DNA of 64,000 nucleotides, taken from positions 372,001 to 436,000 of the forward strand of contig NZ_JAAZQJ010000002.1 of the NCBI RefSeq assembly GCF_012275375.1, in the 5' to 3' direction. The notes below the pieces were generated by a model. That model did not search any database. It was not told the origin of the DNA and saw only the letters and a list, made by a program, of their open reading frames with translations. This document shows positions 49,450-58,392 of this stretch, piece after piece. Both the position numbers and the translations under genes were made by a program. Source of the DNA: Dyella sp. SG609. GTDB lineage: Bacteria; Pseudomonadota; Gammaproteobacteria; Xanthomonadales; Rhodanobacteraceae. How positions within the stretch are numbered: position 1 is the stretch's first letter; each line of letters opens with the position of its first letter.

Positions 49450-50157
49450 TCAGTGCGCGGGACGTTCCCGCAATACGCCGTTATGCAACTCCAGCATGCG
49501 ATCCATCCGCGCCGCCAGGCGGGTGTCGTGCGTGACCAGCACGAAGCTGGTGCCGATCTCGCGATTGAGCTCCAGCATCAGCTCGTAGACGTGCTCGGCA
49601 TTGCCCTCATCCAGGTTGCCGGTGGGCTCGTCGCCCAGCACGCAGGCCGGACGCGTCACCAGCGCGCGCGCCACCGCGCAGCGCTGGCGCTCGCCGCCGG
49701 AAAGCTCGGCCGGCTTGTGCGCCACGCGCTGGCCCAGGCCCACGCGTTCGAGCAGGTCCGAGGCGCGCTTCTGCGCTTCCGGAATCGACACGCCGCGGAT
49801 CAGCAGCGGCATGCACACGTTTTCCAGCGCGGTGAATTCCGGCAGCAGGTGGTGGAACTGGTAGATGAAACCCAGCGAGCGGTTGCGCACGCGGCCGCGT
49901 TCGGCGTCGGACAGCGAGGACAGCAACTGCCCTTCCACCTCGACCTCGCCCTTGGTCAGCGTGTCCAGGCCGCCGAGGATATGCAGCAAGGTGCTCTTGC
50001 CGGAGCCGGACGCGCCGACGATGGACAGCGTCTCGCCGCGCTTCAGCGCGAAGCTCACGTCGCTGAGCACGTCGGTGTGCAGGCCGCCTTCCTCGTAGGT
50101 CTTGGCGATGTGGCTGGCGCGCAGCACGATGGCATTTTCGGTCATGGGCTTATTCAT
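49450..50157 (-). CDS. lolD: Lipoprotein-releasing ABC transporter ATPase
   Basis: A 235-residue ATPase of the LolCDE-type complex that extracts outer-membrane lipoproteins to LolA. Walker [19 protein letters not shown]-loop region [16 protein letters not shown] (LolD-specific FHHLLPEF), signature [15 protein letters not shown] and Walker [12 protein letters not shown] are present. Its ATG overlaps the permease stop by eight bases. comEC begins 100 bases downstream. Confidence 0.97.
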   Translation of the reverse strand: MNKPMTENAIVLRASHIAKTYEEGGLHTDVLSDVSFALKRGETLSIVGASGSGKSTLLHILGGLDTLTKGEVEVEGQLLSSLSDAERGRVRNRSLGFIYQFHHLLPEFTALENVCMPLLIRGVSIPEAQKRASDLLERVGLGQRVAHKPAELSGGERQRCAVARALVTRPACVLGDEPTGNLDEGNAEHVYELMLELNREIGTSFVLVTHDTRLAARMDRMLELHNGVLRERPAH

Positions 50158-51394
50158 AGCGCAGCGCCTGCGCCGGCTGCGTGCGGGAAGCGCGCCACGC
50201 GGGGTACAGCGTGGCGAGCAGCGAGAACAGGAAGGTCACCAGCGCCACCTTAGCCACGTCGTCCATCTGCAGCTTGCTGGGCAGCTCGCTGATGTAATAG
50301 ACGTCCGGCGACAGGAAAGTGGTGTGGAAGGTGCGCTCGATCCACTTGACGATCTGCGGCAGCCGCCACGACAGCAGCGAACCCAGCGTGACGCCGAAGC
50401 CGATGCCGACGAAGCCCACCAGCACGCCCTGCACCATGAACATGCCCATGATGCTGCGCGGGGTGGAGCCGAGCGTACGCAGGATGGCGATGTCGGCCTG
50501 CTTGTCGGTGACCAGCATCATCAGCATCGAGATCAGGTTGATCACCGCCACCAGGATGATCAGCGAGAGGATGATGAACATCACCTTCTTCTCCATCGAG
50601 ATGGCCGAGAAGAAGTTGGCATGGCTGTCCATCCAGGTATCCATGCGGTAGACCTGGCCCAGGTTGTTGGCCAGCTCCTTCGCCACCGGCCGCGCATTGA
50701 ACATGTCGTCCAGGCGCAGGCGGATGCCGGTGGGGCCGTCGATGCTGTTGAGGCGCTCGGCGTCCTGCATGCTGACCAGGGCCAGGTTGGAGTCGAACTC
50801 CTGCATGCCCAGCTCGAAGATGCCAGCGACGGTGAAGCTGCGCAGGCGCGGCACGCTGCCCATCGGCGTGGCGCGGAATTCCGGCACGGCCATGGTGACG
50901 TGGTCGCCCATCGCCACGCCCAGGGTCATGGCCAGCTCGCGGCCCAGCACGATGTTCCACTTGCCCGGCTGCAGTGCGTCCAGCTTGCCGTCGATCATGT
51001 GCTTGTCGATGTCGGAGACCTTCGGCTCCTGCGCCGGGTCGATGCCGCGCACCAGCGCGCCGCTGGAGCGGCGCGCCTGCAGGAAGGCCTGCGCCTCCAC
51101 ATAGGGCGCGGCGCCGCGCACGTGCGGGTTGGCCTCGGCGATCTGGATCGCGCGCTCCCAGTTCTGCACGCTCTCGCCAGCCAGGCCCGACACGGTGGCG
51201 TGCGAGATGGCGCCGAGGATGCGCGTGCGCAGCTCGTTGTCGAAGCCGTTCATCACCGACATCACCGTGATCAGCGCGGTGACGCTGATGGCGATGCAGA
51301 CGATGGAGACAGTCGAGATGAACGAGATGAACTGATTGCGTCGCTTGGCACGCGTGTAGCGCAGGCCGATGAAAAGCTCTAGCGGTCGGAACAT
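50150..51394 (-). CDS. lolC: Lipoprotein-releasing ABC transporter permease
   Basis: A 414-residue LolC/LolE family permease. The N-terminal amphipathic and first helix region is [22 protein letters not shown], then a large periplasmic domain (about 50-265) and three C-terminal helices ([53 protein letters not shown]) ending PAQALRYE. Only one permease gene is present, so it may work as a homodimer (LolF type) with LolD. The ATG at 51394 matches family starts. It lies 140 bases after ygfX. Confidence 0.95.
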   Translation of the reverse strand: MFRPLELFIGLRYTRAKRRNQFISFISTVSIVCIAISVTALITVMSVMNGFDNELRTRILGAISHATVSGLAGESVQNWERAIQIAEANPHVRGAAPYVEAQAFLQARRSSGALVRGIDPAQEPKVSDIDKHMIDGKLDALQPGKWNIVLGRELAMTLGVAMGDHVTMAVPEFRATPMGSVPRLRSFTVAGIFELGMQEFDSNLALVSMQDAERLNSIDGPTGIRLRLDDMFNARPVAKELANNLGQVYRMDTWMDSHANFFSAISMEKKVMFIILSLIILVAVINLISMLMMLVTDKQADIAILRTLGSTPRSIMGMFMVQGVLVGFVGIGFGVTLGSLLSWRLPQIVKWIERTFHTTFLSPDVYYISELPSKLQMDDVAKVALVTFLFSLLATLYPAWRASRTQPAQALRYE

Positions 51395-51534
51395 GGACGG
51401 GTCGCTCGTGGGATTCGGTGGGCTGGCCGCCCGGCATCGCGGAGGACGCCCCAGGATGCTGCCTTCGGTCAGCGGGATCAGACCGCGACGCCGCGGCAGA
51501 GTGCCCCAAGCCTTGCGGTTCGGCAAGCCGCCGC

Positions 51535-51957
51535 TCAGCGGCCCGGCATGGCGGCGGCCAGGCGCATGCGCAGGCGGCGGCGCAGGTCCTCGTCGCTGTT
51601 GTCGGGCGCCAGCAGCAGGTTCACCGCCCGGCCCGACGAAGACCGCAGGCACAGCCACACGCAGCCACCCAGCAGGCGGGACGAGCGCAGCGTGGCCGCG
51701 GTGTCGGCGGAGTGCGCATCGCGCAGCGTCCAGCTGCCGTCCGCGGCCCAGCCCGCCGCCGTCACGGCCGGATGCCGCCGATGGCGCCGTTCGACGACCA
51801 ACAAGGCTGCCAGCGCGCAACTCACCATCAACCTGCCCCACCACGGCATGCCGCACAGCCACACCGCGGCGGCCGCCAGCAGCGCCATGCCAACGCAGCT
51901 TCGCGCGGCCATGCGCGATGGCGCGTACTCAAAGCCGATGGCGGGCGCGGATGTCAT
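51535..51957 (-). CDS. ygfX: YgfX-like membrane protein
   Basis: A 140-residue protein with two adjacent helices (residues 20-55: VGMALLAAAAVWLCGMPWWG and LMVSCALAALLVV) and a small basic C-terminal domain (GRAVNLLLAPDNSDEDLRRRLRMRL). MTSAPAIGFEYAPSR is the kind of start seen in YgfX (CptA) proteins. In enterics YgfX pairs with SdhE. Here it also follows sdhE and overlaps it by 29 bases, which supports the call. The molecular function is debated. Confidence 0.75.
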   Translation of the reverse strand: MTSAPAIGFEYAPSRMAARSCVGMALLAAAAVWLCGMPWWGRLMVSCALAALLVVERRHRRHPAVTAAGWAADGSWTLRDAHSADTAATLRSSRLLGGCVWLCLRSSSGRAVNLLLAPDNSDEDLRRRLRMRLAAAMPGR

Positions 51958-52189
51958 CGATGATCGCCTGCCAGTCCGCGCGCGGCGGCTGCGCATGGCC
52001 CATGACCCAGTCCCACAGGTCCGGGTCCTGCACGTCGAGCAGTTCGTCGAAGGCCGCTCGCGTGGCTTCGTCGGCCTGGGCGAAGCGCTCGTCCAGCCAG
52101 CCGCCGAACAAGGCGTCGAGCTCGCGGGTGCCGCGGCGGGTGCGCCAGCGCAGGCGCTTGATGCGGGCTTCGTCCATGGCGGTGCTCAT
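51929..52189 (-). CDS. sdhE: FAD assembly factor SdhE
   Basis: An 86-residue SdhE/SDHAF2-type factor promoting covalent FAD attachment to SdhA. The conserved segment RRGTRELDALFGGWLDERF (the RGxxE motif) is at residues 18-36, followed by DVQDPDLWDWVMGHAQPP. It is placed directly after the sdhCDAB genes, with a long hairpin between. Confidence 0.95.
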   Translation of the reverse strand: MSTAMDEARIKRLRWRTRRGTRELDALFGGWLDERFAQADEATRAAFDELLDVQDPDLWDWVMGHAQPPRADWQAIIDDIRARHRL

Positions 52190-52208
52190 GAGCTGGTGGC
52201 TGAAACGA

Positions 52209-52236
52209 CATGGCCCGCGGCAAGCCGCGGGCCATG
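52209..52236. other. Perfect 12-bp hairpin between sdhB and sdhE
   Basis: catggcccgcgg and ccgcgggccatg pair around a four-base loop. No T-run follows on the minus strand (TGTCGTTTC), so it is more likely an mRNA-stabilising or attenuating stem than a full terminator. The distance to the sdhE ATG (52189) is only about 19 bases, so it may also affect sdhE translation. Confidence 0.75.
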
Positions 52237-52256
52237 GGAGGGGACGGAAGCCGCCG

Positions 52257-53042
52257 TCAGGGTGCGCGGCGCTCCACGATCAGCTTCTTGATCTCCGCGA
52301 TCGCCTTGGCCGGGTTCAGGCCCTTCGGGCAGGTGCGCGCGCAGTTCATGATCGTGTGGCAGCGGTACAGCTTGAACGGGTCTTCCAGGTCGTCCAGGCG
52401 GGCGCCGGTGTCCTCGTCGCGCGAGTCGACGATCCAGCGGTAGGCCTGCAGCAGGATGGCCGGGCCCAGGTACTTGTCGCCGTTCCACCAGTAGCTCGGG
52501 CAGCTGGTCGAGCAGCAGGCGCACAGGATGCACTCGTACAGGCCGTCGAGCTTCTTGCGGTCTTCCGGCGACTGCAGGCGCTCCTTGTCGGCCGGCGCCG
52601 GGCTCTGCGTGCGCAGCCAGGGCTTGATCGAGGCGAACTGGGCGTAGAAGTGCGTGAGGTCCGGCACCAGGTCCTTCACCACCGGCATGTGCGGCAGCGG
52701 GTAGATCTTGACGTCGCCGGAGGCGCAGTCGCTGATCGCCTTGGTGCAGGCCAGGGTGTTGGTGCCGTCGATGTTCATCGCGCACGAGCCGCAGATGCCT
52801 TCGCGGCAGGAGCGGCGCAGGGTGAGCGTCGGATCGATCTCGTTCTTGATCTTCAGCAGCGCGTCCAGAACCATCGGGCCGCACGCGGCCAGGTCCACCT
52901 CGTAGGTGTCGATGCGCGGGTTCTGGCCGTCTTCCGGCGTCCAGCGATAGATGCGGAAGGTGCGGGGCTTCTTCGCGTCCTTGGCCGGGTAGTGCTTGCC
53001 CGGCTGGACCTTGGAATTCTTGGGTAGAGAGAACTCTGCCAT
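52257..53042 (-). CDS. sdhB: Succinate dehydrogenase iron-sulfur subunit
   Basis: A 261-residue complex II subunit passing electrons from FAD to quinone. [2Fe-2S] ligands [16 protein letters not shown] near residue 80, [4Fe-4S] [17 protein letters not shown] near 170 and [3Fe-4S] [17 protein letters not shown] near 230 are complete. The ATG at 53042 gives [12 protein letters not shown]. It lies 91 bases after sdhA. Confidence 0.98.
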   Translation of the reverse strand: MAEFSLPKNSKVQPGKHYPAKDAKKPRTFRIYRWTPEDGQNPRIDTYEVDLAACGPMVLDALLKIKNEIDPTLTLRRSCREGICGSCAMNIDGTNTLACTKAISDCASGDVKIYPLPHMPVVKDLVPDLTHFYAQFASIKPWLRTQSPAPADKERLQSPEDRKKLDGLYECILCACCSTSCPSYWWNGDKYLGPAILLQAYRWIVDSRDEDTGARLDDLEDPFKLYRCHTIMNCARTCPKGLNPAKAIAEIKKLIVERRAP

Positions 53043-53133
53043 GTTTGCCTCTCGGTATCGTGTTGTCCTCAGGCGCCCGTCTGGCGAGCGCCGGTACAAC
53101 GTCAGCAGAACCTCAGTGGTTCCGGGCTCAAAT

Positions 53134-54921
53134 TCAGTAAACGCGCTTCTTCGGCGGGACCACTTCGACGTCCGAGGTCATGGTGTACATGTGCACCGGA
53201 CGGAAATCGAAGTTCGCCTTGCCCTTGTCGTCCACCGACACCAGGGTGTGCTTCTGCCAGTTGACGTCGTCGCGGTCCGGGAAGTCCTCGCGGGCATGCG
53301 CGCCGCGGCTTTCCGGACGCTGCTCGGCCGAGTACATGGTGGCCACGGCCTGGCCCAGCAGGTTGGACAGCTCCAGCGTCTCGATCAGGTCGGAGTTCCA
53401 CACCAGCGAGCGGTCGCTGACGCCGACGTCCTTGAAGGAGTCGTACACCTTCGAGATCTTCTCGCAGCCTTCCTTCAGCGACTCGCCGGTGCGGAACACC
53501 GCGGCGTCGCTCTGCATGGTGCGCTGCATTTCGGCGCGGATCTTCGCCGTGGGCAGGCTGCCCTTGGCGTAGCGCAGGCCGTCGAAGCGGCCCAGCGCCT
53601 GGTCCAGCGCGCTGGCGGGAAGATCCTTGTGCGGCGCGCCCGGCTTGACGATCTCGGCGCAGCGGTGCGCCACCGCGCGGCCGAACACCACCAGGTCGAG
53701 CAGCGAGTTGGAACCCAGGCGGTTGGCGCCGTGCACCGACACGCAGGCAGCCTCGCCGATGGCGAACAGGCCCGGCACCACCGCGTCGACGTTGTCGCCG
53801 CGCTTCTGCACCACTTCGCCGTGGTAGTTGGTGGGGATGCCGCCCATGTTGTAGTGCACGGTCGGGATGACCGGGATCGGCTCCTTGGTCACGTCCACGC
53901 CGGCGAAGATGCGCGCCGACTCGGCGATGCCCGGCAGGCGCTCGTGGATGACGCCGGCGCCCAGGTGCATCAGGTTGATGTGGATGTGGTCCTTGTGCTC
54001 GCCGACGCCGCGGCCTTCGCGGATTTCCATGGTCATGGCGCGGCTGACCACGTCGCGCGAGGCCAGGTCCTTCGCGTTCGGCGCGTAGCGCTCCATGAAG
54101 CGCTCGCCATTGGAGTTGGTGAGATAGCCACCCTCGCCGCGCACGCCCTCGGTGATCAGGCAGCCGGAGCCGTAGATGCCGGTGGGATGGAACTGCACGA
54201 ACTCCATGTCCTGCAGCGCCAGGCCGGCGCGCAGCACCATGCCGCCGCCGTCGCCGGTGCAGGTATGCGCCGAGGTGGCGCTGAAGTAGGCGCGGCCGTA
54301 GCCGCCGGTGGCCAGCACCACGGCGTGGCCGCGGAACACGTGCAGGGTGCCTTCGTTCATGTCCAGCGCGAGCACGCCGCGGCACACGCCTTCTTCGTCG
54401 AAGATCAGGTCGGTGGCGAAGTACTCGATGAAGAAGGTGGCGTCATGCGCCAGCGCCTGCTGGTACAGCGTGTGCAGGATAGCGTGGCCGGTACGGTCGG
54501 CCGCGGCGCAGGTGCGCTGCGCGGTGCCCTTGCCGTAGTGGGTGGTCATGCCGCCGAACGGGCGCTGGTAGATCTTGCCCTCTTCCGTGCGGGAGAACGG
54601 CACGCCGTAGTGTTCCAGCTCGATGATCGAGGGAATGGCCTCGCGGCACATGTACTCGATGGCGTCCTGGTCGCCCAGCCAGTCCGAACCCTTGATGGTG
54701 TCGTAGAAGTGGAAGCGCCAGTCGTCCTCGCCCATGTTGCCGAGCGCGGCGGAGATGCCGCCCTGCGCGGCCACGGTGTGCGAGCGGGTCGGGAACACCT
54801 TGGTGATGCAGGCGGCCTTGAGCCCCTTCTCGGCCAGGCCGAACGTGGCACGCAGGCCCGCGCCGCCGGCGCCGACCACGATCACGTCGTACTTATGCTG
54901 TTGAACCTTGTAGGCTTCCAT
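53134..54921 (-). CDS. sdhA: Succinate dehydrogenase flavoprotein subunit
   Basis: A 595-residue catalytic subunit oxidising succinate to fumarate. FAD-binding [15 protein letters not shown] at residues 15-29, the covalent-FAD His in [11 protein letters not shown] near 47, the substrate loop [13 protein letters not shown] near 245, catalytic Arg in the RGEGGYLTN region near 290, and [18 protein letters not shown] near 400 are present. It starts five bases after sdhD. The open frame upstream of 54921 overlaps sdhD and is not coding. Confidence 0.98.
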   Translation of the reverse strand: MEAYKVQQHKYDVIVVGAGGAGLRATFGLAEKGLKAACITKVFPTRSHTVAAQGGISAALGNMGEDDWRFHFYDTIKGSDWLGDQDAIEYMCREAIPSIIELEHYGVPFSRTEEGKIYQRPFGGMTTHYGKGTAQRTCAAADRTGHAILHTLYQQALAHDATFFIEYFATDLIFDEEGVCRGVLALDMNEGTLHVFRGHAVVLATGGYGRAYFSATSAHTCTGDGGGMVLRAGLALQDMEFVQFHPTGIYGSGCLITEGVRGEGGYLTNSNGERFMERYAPNAKDLASRDVVSRAMTMEIREGRGVGEHKDHIHINLMHLGAGVIHERLPGIAESARIFAGVDVTKEPIPVIPTVHYNMGGIPTNYHGEVVQKRGDNVDAVVPGLFAIGEAACVSVHGANRLGSNSLLDLVVFGRAVAHRCAEIVKPGAPHKDLPASALDQALGRFDGLRYAKGSLPTAKIRAEMQRTMQSDAAVFRTGESLKEGCEKISKVYDSFKDVGVSDRSLVWNSDLIETLELSNLLGQAVATMYSAEQRPESRGAHAREDFPDRDDVNWQKHTLVSVDDKGKANFDFRPVHMYTMTSDVEVVPPKKRVY

Positions 54922-54926
54922 CGAAC

Positions 54927-55328
54927 TCACACTCCCAGAGCCACGCGCACCACGGCCAGCACGCAGGCCAGCGCGCCCAGCACGGCGACGAACTTGATCA
55001 ACACCAGCGACACCACTTCGAGCCAGCGGGTGTGCACGTAGTCCTCCAGCACCACCTGCAGGCCGAGCACGGCGTGCCAGAACGCGGTGACGGTGAAGGC
55101 GATCAGCAGCAGCGCATTCCACGGCCTGGCCACGGCGGCCCTGGCGGTGGCGTAGTCGGCGTGCAGCGAGCACAGCACGAAGGCCACGAACCAGATGCCG
55201 AGGAAGATCAGGCCGGCGGCGGTGAGGCGCTGGGTCCACCAGTGGCCCACGCCCGACTGGGCCGAACCCAGGCCGCGCGCGCGCTTGAGCGGATTGCGCA
55301 GGTCCTTGCTGTTGGCGTTGGCGCTCAT
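54927..55328 (-). CDS. sdhD: Succinate dehydrogenase membrane anchor subunit
   Basis: A 133-residue three-helix anchor. [19 protein letters not shown] is the first helix, [25 protein letters not shown] the second, with the heme/quinone-region His and Asp-Tyr, and [20 protein letters not shown] the third. The ATG at 55328 overlaps the sdhC stop by four bases. Confidence 0.95.
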   Translation of the reverse strand: MSANANSKDLRNPLKRARGLGSAQSGVGHWWTQRLTAAGLIFLGIWFVAFVLCSLHADYATARAAVARPWNALLLIAFTVTAFWHAVLGLQVVLEDYVHTRWLEVVSLVLIKFVAVLGALACVLAVVRVALGV

Positions 55329-55717
55329 GCGGCACCTCCGGCCAGCACATAGGCCCAGACCAGGACGGTGAGCACCAGGCTGCCGATCACCGACAGCCAG
55401 CTCGAACGCACGAACTGGGCGATGGCGTAGCCGGCGCCGGCGTCCTGCACCAGGTGGCGGATGCCGTTGCACAGGTGGAAGAACAGCGCCCAGCTCCAGC
55501 CGAACAGCAGCACCAGCCCGATCGGGCTGCCGATGCAGGTCTTGAACTGGTTGTAGCTGGCTTCGCCGCCGGCCAGGGCGAGCAGGCCCCACATGATCAG
55601 CAAGGTGCCGACCGCCAGGGCGATGCCGGTGGCGCGGTGCACGATGGAGGTCACCATCTGCACTTGCCACTTATAGATCTGAAGGTGCGGAGAGAGCGGT
55701 CGTCGCGTGTCTGCCAT
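55325..55717 (-). CDS. sdhC: Succinate dehydrogenase cytochrome b556 subunit
   Basis: A 130-residue three-helix subunit: [20 protein letters not shown] near residue 6, [11 protein letters not shown] (conserved HR-TG) and [17 protein letters not shown], whose His ligates heme b. AGGATAG lies upstream of the ATG at 55717. First gene of sdhCDAB, in the usual order. Confidence 0.96.
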   Translation of the reverse strand: MADTRRPLSPHLQIYKWQVQMVTSIVHRATGIALAVGTLLIMWGLLALAGGEASYNQFKTCIGSPIGLVLLFGWSWALFFHLCNGIRHLVQDAGAGYAIAQFVRSSWLSVIGSLVLTVLVWAYVLAGGAA

Positions 55718-55800
55718 GGCGGCTATCCTGTGTGGAATCGCTTATGTCCGTACGCCGTCCCATGGCCACCATGCCGACGCGTCACGCGCCGGCGCGGCGG

Positions 55801-55983
55801 TCAGAAGTCGATGCAGCGCCCGTTCTTTTCCCAGTCGCCGTAGCGGGTGGGATCGGGTGCCGGCCGCTCCGCCGGAACCTTGCCCTGCTCCTTGCCGTCG
55901 GGCACGGAGTAGTTCTCCGCCGGAGCGGAAGCGGGCTTGGATTCGGCCGAATCAGATTCGGGATGGGAGGATGTGTCGGACAT
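55801..55983 (-). CDS. DUF1674 / SdhAF4-like assembly factor
   Basis: A 60-residue protein whose C-terminus RPAPDPTRYGDWEKNGRCIDF-like end (P-x-RYGDWE-x-GR-x-DF) is the DUF1674 signature found in SDHAF4, a factor that helps flavinated SdhA join the complex. The first 35 residues are low complexity (Ser, Pro, Glu). The ATG at 55983 is the best start. The frame upstream is spurious. It is placed 83 bases before sdhC on the same strand. Confidence 0.85.
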   Translation of the reverse strand: MSDTSSHPESDSAESKPASAPAENYSVPDGKEQGKVPAERPAPDPTRYGDWEKNGRCIDF

Positions 55984-56114
55984 GGGTTCAGTAAGCCGGC
56001 AAAGGTTAATACTTGCGTTAAAACGGCACAACCTTGACGACTGCGCCCCGGCTTGACCAACGAGTTGGCCCGCACGCCTTGCGGATGCTCCCGCCCGCCC
56101 CCATCCGTCCCGCC

Positions 56115-56912
56115 ATGCCCGTGACATTCCAAGCCGAAACCCTGCTCCTCGAAGGCGACGACGCCATCGCATTCGCCCAAGCCCAGTTCAGCGGCAACGC
56201 CGCCGCGCTCGCCGTCGGACGCTGGCAGTTCAGCGCCTGGCTGGATGCCCAGGGGCGCGTGCGCGCGCTGTTCCATCTGGCGCGCGTGAGCGAGAAAAGC
56301 CTGCTGCTGCTGTTGCGCGGCGGATGCGCCGAACCGTTCGCCGATGCGCTGCGGCGATTCGTGTTTCGTTCCAAGGTGAAGTTGCAGGCCTTACCTGTGC
56401 GTGCACTTGGCACAAGTGCCGCGATGGAGTCGCACACGGTCGAACAACGCGGCGATGCCGTCGTACTCGGCTGCGGCATGCACAGCATCACGATCGGCGC
56501 GCGGCAGGACGATGCATGGCGCGCCGAACAGATTCATCTCGGTTGGCCGTGGCTGCCCGATGCGGCGCTCGATGCACTGCTGCCGCCCGCGTTGTCGCTG
56601 GAACGATTGCAGGCCGTCGCCTTCGACAAAGGCTGCTATCCGGGCCAGGAAATCGCCGCGCGCCTGCATTTTCGCGGTGGCCACAAGCGGCATATGCATT
56701 GCGTCGTATTGTCGCAAGCGCTGCCGCCGGGCACGGTGCTGCGCGACGAACAGAGCGATGCCGCGCAGCTGCTAGATGTCGTTGCGACGGACAACGCAAA
56801 CGTGGCGCTCGCCGTCATCAACGATGCACTCGCCGAGCAAGGAAAATCTCACGCGCTGAGATGGAACGAAGACATCATCGACATCGAATTGCGCGAACGC
56901 TGGCCCGCATGA
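56115..56912 (+). CDS. ygfZ: tRNA-modifying/folate-binding protein YgfZ
   Basis: A 265-residue folate-dependent protein linked to iron-sulfur enzyme maturation. The family motif KGCYPGQEIAAR is near residue 174. WQFSAWLDAQGRVRALFHL near 36 and the C-terminal beta domain (LSQALPPGTVLRD) fit the GcvT-like fold. ATG 56115 gives MPVTFQAETLLL. An in-frame ATG at 56085 would add ten Pro-rich residues. Its position beside the sdh cluster suits its iron-sulfur role. Confidence 0.93.
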   Translation: MPVTFQAETLLLEGDDAIAFAQAQFSGNAAALAVGRWQFSAWLDAQGRVRALFHLARVSEKSLLLLLRGGCAEPFADALRRFVFRSKVKLQALPVRALGTSAAMESHTVEQRGDAVVLGCGMHSITIGARQDDAWRAEQIHLGWPWLPDAALDALLPPALSLERLQAVAFDKGCYPGQEIAARLHFRGGHKRHMHCVVLSQALPPGTVLRDEQSDAAQLLDVVATDNANVALAVINDALAEQGKSHALRWNEDIIDIELRERWPA

Positions 56913-56987
56913 TGCGAACAGGTTCGCTGATGTATCAGCGATGTTCTTGCGATTGTGAGCACAACGTGAACCCGTCGAGCCCGGCAC

Positions 56988-57016
56988 TTGCCATGAACAA
57001 AACCTGCCACTAGGCT
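56988..57016 (+). promoter_or_regulatory. Candidate promoter of the cell wall hydrolase gene
   Basis: TTGCCA (56988-56993, five of six matches to consensus) and TAGGCT (57011-57016) are 17 bases apart. Transcription would begin near 57023 and give a leader of about 344 bases before the ATG at 57367. Confidence 0.55.
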
Positions 57017-57031
57017 CCGCCGGTCACATTC

Positions 57032-57264
57032 GACGGACATCCCTTTGACGGATGTCCCATACGCGACGAACCGGAGGGGTCCGGATCGCGGCGCGACCCG
57101 GCCGATAAGGCCGGAGGAACAACCGCCAGACGGCGGCACAAGTTGCAGGCCACCGGATATCGAAAGAGTCCGCGAGCGCCAAGGCAGCAGTAGCGAGCGG
57201 CATCGGATTCAGCCGCTCACCGCCACATTCCGTGGCAAACCGCAGCGGCCACAAGTTTCGGCCG
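57032..57264 (+). ncRNA. Highly structured 5' leader (candidate cis-regulatory RNA)
   Basis: Seven perfect stems follow one another: ggacatcc/ggatgtcc (57035-57057), ccgga/tccgg with a GGGG loop inside an outer cgcga/tcgcg stem (57062-57090), ccggcc/ggccgg with loop gataa (57098-57114), ccgcc/ggcgg (57123-57136), gagcggc/gccgctc (57195-57218), gccac/gtggc (57222-57236) and cggcc/ggccg (57246-57264). At least six GGA triplets lie in or next to loops. No terminator is seen. I do not recognise a known riboswitch class. Confidence 0.4.
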
Positions 57265-57366
57265 GCGCGTGTTCAATCCAGATGGAACGGCCTGCCCGCC
57301 CGTCCATCGCAACGGCGTTCCTGTCCAGCAGCACCGGACCGGCGCGTACAGCACGTTGGAGGCAGA

Positions 57367-57801
57367 ATGAAACTTTCCATGCTGTTGTGGCTTGCGTCCG
57401 TGCTGCCCCAACCCCTCGCCGACCAGACCTGCCTGGCGACGACGGTGTATCTCGAAGCCCGCAGCGAGTCGACCATCGGCCAGTTCGCCGTGGCCGAAGT
57501 AGCGCTCCGCCGCCGCGACCGCGGCACCTGGGGCAAGAACGTGTGCGAAGTGGTCAATGCGCCACGGCAGTTCGCCACCACCACCACGGCCAGCACGTTC
57601 GAAGTGACCGATCTCAATGCCTGGGGCAAGGCGTGGAAGATCGCCGGCGATTCCATCGTCAACTGGAATCTGCCGATGGGCGAGCGGATGGTCTACGTTC
57701 CGCATGCCGACCATTTCGCCACCACCGCGGTGGCGCCGGCATGGAGCACCAGCCGGGTGGTACGCAAGATCGGCGACCACGCGTTCTACGCCGTCAACTG
57801 A
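57367..57801 (+). CDS. SleB-like cell wall hydrolase (Hydrolase_2 family)
   Basis: A 144-residue exported protein. A signal peptide of about 18 residues (MKLSMLLWLASVLPQPLA) is followed by a cell wall hydrolase domain: CLATTVYLEARSESTIGQFAVAEV, where the Glu in YLEAR is the likely catalytic residue, NVCEVVNAPRQF and the C-terminal HADHFATTAVAPAW and IGDHAFYAV. Such enzymes cut peptidoglycan. A strong GGAGG ribosome site is seven bases upstream. Convergent with the lipoprotein gene across a shared terminator. Confidence 0.85.
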   Translation: MKLSMLLWLASVLPQPLADQTCLATTVYLEARSESTIGQFAVAEVALRRRDRGTWGKNVCEVVNAPRQFATTTTASTFEVTDLNAWGKAWKIAGDSIVNWNLPMGERMVYVPHADHFATTAVAPAWSTSRVVRKIGDHAFYAVN

Positions 57802-57820
57802 AACCGCAACCCAAGCAATA

Positions 57821-57850
57821 AAAAAGGCCCTCAAATTCGAGGGCCTTTTT
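57821..57850. terminator. Bidirectional intrinsic terminator
   Basis: aaaaaggccctc (57821-57832) and gagggccttttt (57839-57850) form a perfect 12-bp stem with a six-base loop. A-rich and T-rich ends serve both the hydrolase (plus) and the convergent lipoprotein gene (minus). Confidence 0.95.
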
Positions 57851-57876
57851 CGTTTGGACGTCCAGACGTCTATACG

Positions 57877-58365
57877 TCAGCGGCGGTACACGCGGTTGTT
57901 GCGGATTTCCACGTAGTCGCCCTGGCGGATCTGCGGGTCGTCGGCCTGGGTCACCGTGGCATAGCGGCCGTCGTCGAGGCGGATCGAAACCTGGAAGGCC
58001 TGATCCGGACCGCCGTTGCGCTTGCCCACTTCGTTGCCGACGGCGCCGCCGGCCACCGCGCCGACCACGGTCGCGGCGGTGCGGCCATTGCCCTTGCCCA
58101 CGGTGTTGCCGAGCAGGCCACCGGCGACCGCGCCGATGACCATGCCCAGCGGCGAGGCCTGCTTGTCCACGTTCACCACGCGCACGTCCTCGACCGTGCC
58201 GCACTGGTCGCAACGGCTGGAGCGATAGCCCCCGTCGTTGTAGCCGCCGCCGTTGCCGCCGTAATAGCCGCCGGAACGCGGTGGCGGCGTGGCGCAGGCC
58301 GCCAGCAGGGCGAAGCAGCCGGCAAGAGCCGCCGTGGCGAGGCGTTTGCTGAGCGTCGTGTTCAT
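57877..58365 (-). CDS. Glycine-zipper 2TM lipoprotein
   Basis: A 162-residue lipoprotein. Signal peptide and lipobox LLAAC place Cys near residue 24, then a Gly/Tyr-rich linker (GGYYGGNGGGYNDGGY), the motif RCDQCGTVEDVR, a double glycine zipper (VIGAVAGGLLGNTVGKGNG, VVGAVAGGAVGNEVGKRNG) and a C-terminal beta segment ending RQGDYVEIRNNRVYRR. It closely parallels the protein at 42348-42851 and is likely an outer-membrane SlyB-like paralogue. Confidence 0.87.
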   Translation of the reverse strand: MNTTLSKRLATAALAGCFALLAACATPPPRSGGYYGGNGGGYNDGGYRSSRCDQCGTVEDVRVVNVDKQASPLGMVIGAVAGGLLGNTVGKGNGRTAATVVGAVAGGAVGNEVGKRNGGPDQAFQVSIRLDDGRYATVTQADDPQIRQGDYVEIRNNRVYRR

Positions 58366-58392
58366 GGCGAGGTCCTCCTCAAGAAAGCAAGA

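Larger units (their letters stand above)
56913..57366 (+). other. 454-base non-coding region between ygfZ and the cell wall hydrolase
   Basis: No gene is supported. It holds a short ygfZ 3' region, a candidate promoter (56988-57016) and then about 340 bases of transcribed leader rich in perfect hairpins. See the separate promoter and leader entries. Confidence 0.7.

Noticed and set aside
57060-57120. A c-di-AMP (ydaO) or c-di-GMP (GEMM) riboswitch
   Set aside because: AACCGGAGGGG recalls ydaO, but the remaining consensus blocks and the GEMM core are missing. Left as an unknown structured leader.
57035-57218. A CsrB/RsmZ-like sRNA, from the many GGA triplets
   Set aside because: GGA is frequent at this GC content, no terminator ends the region, and only some triplets are in loops.
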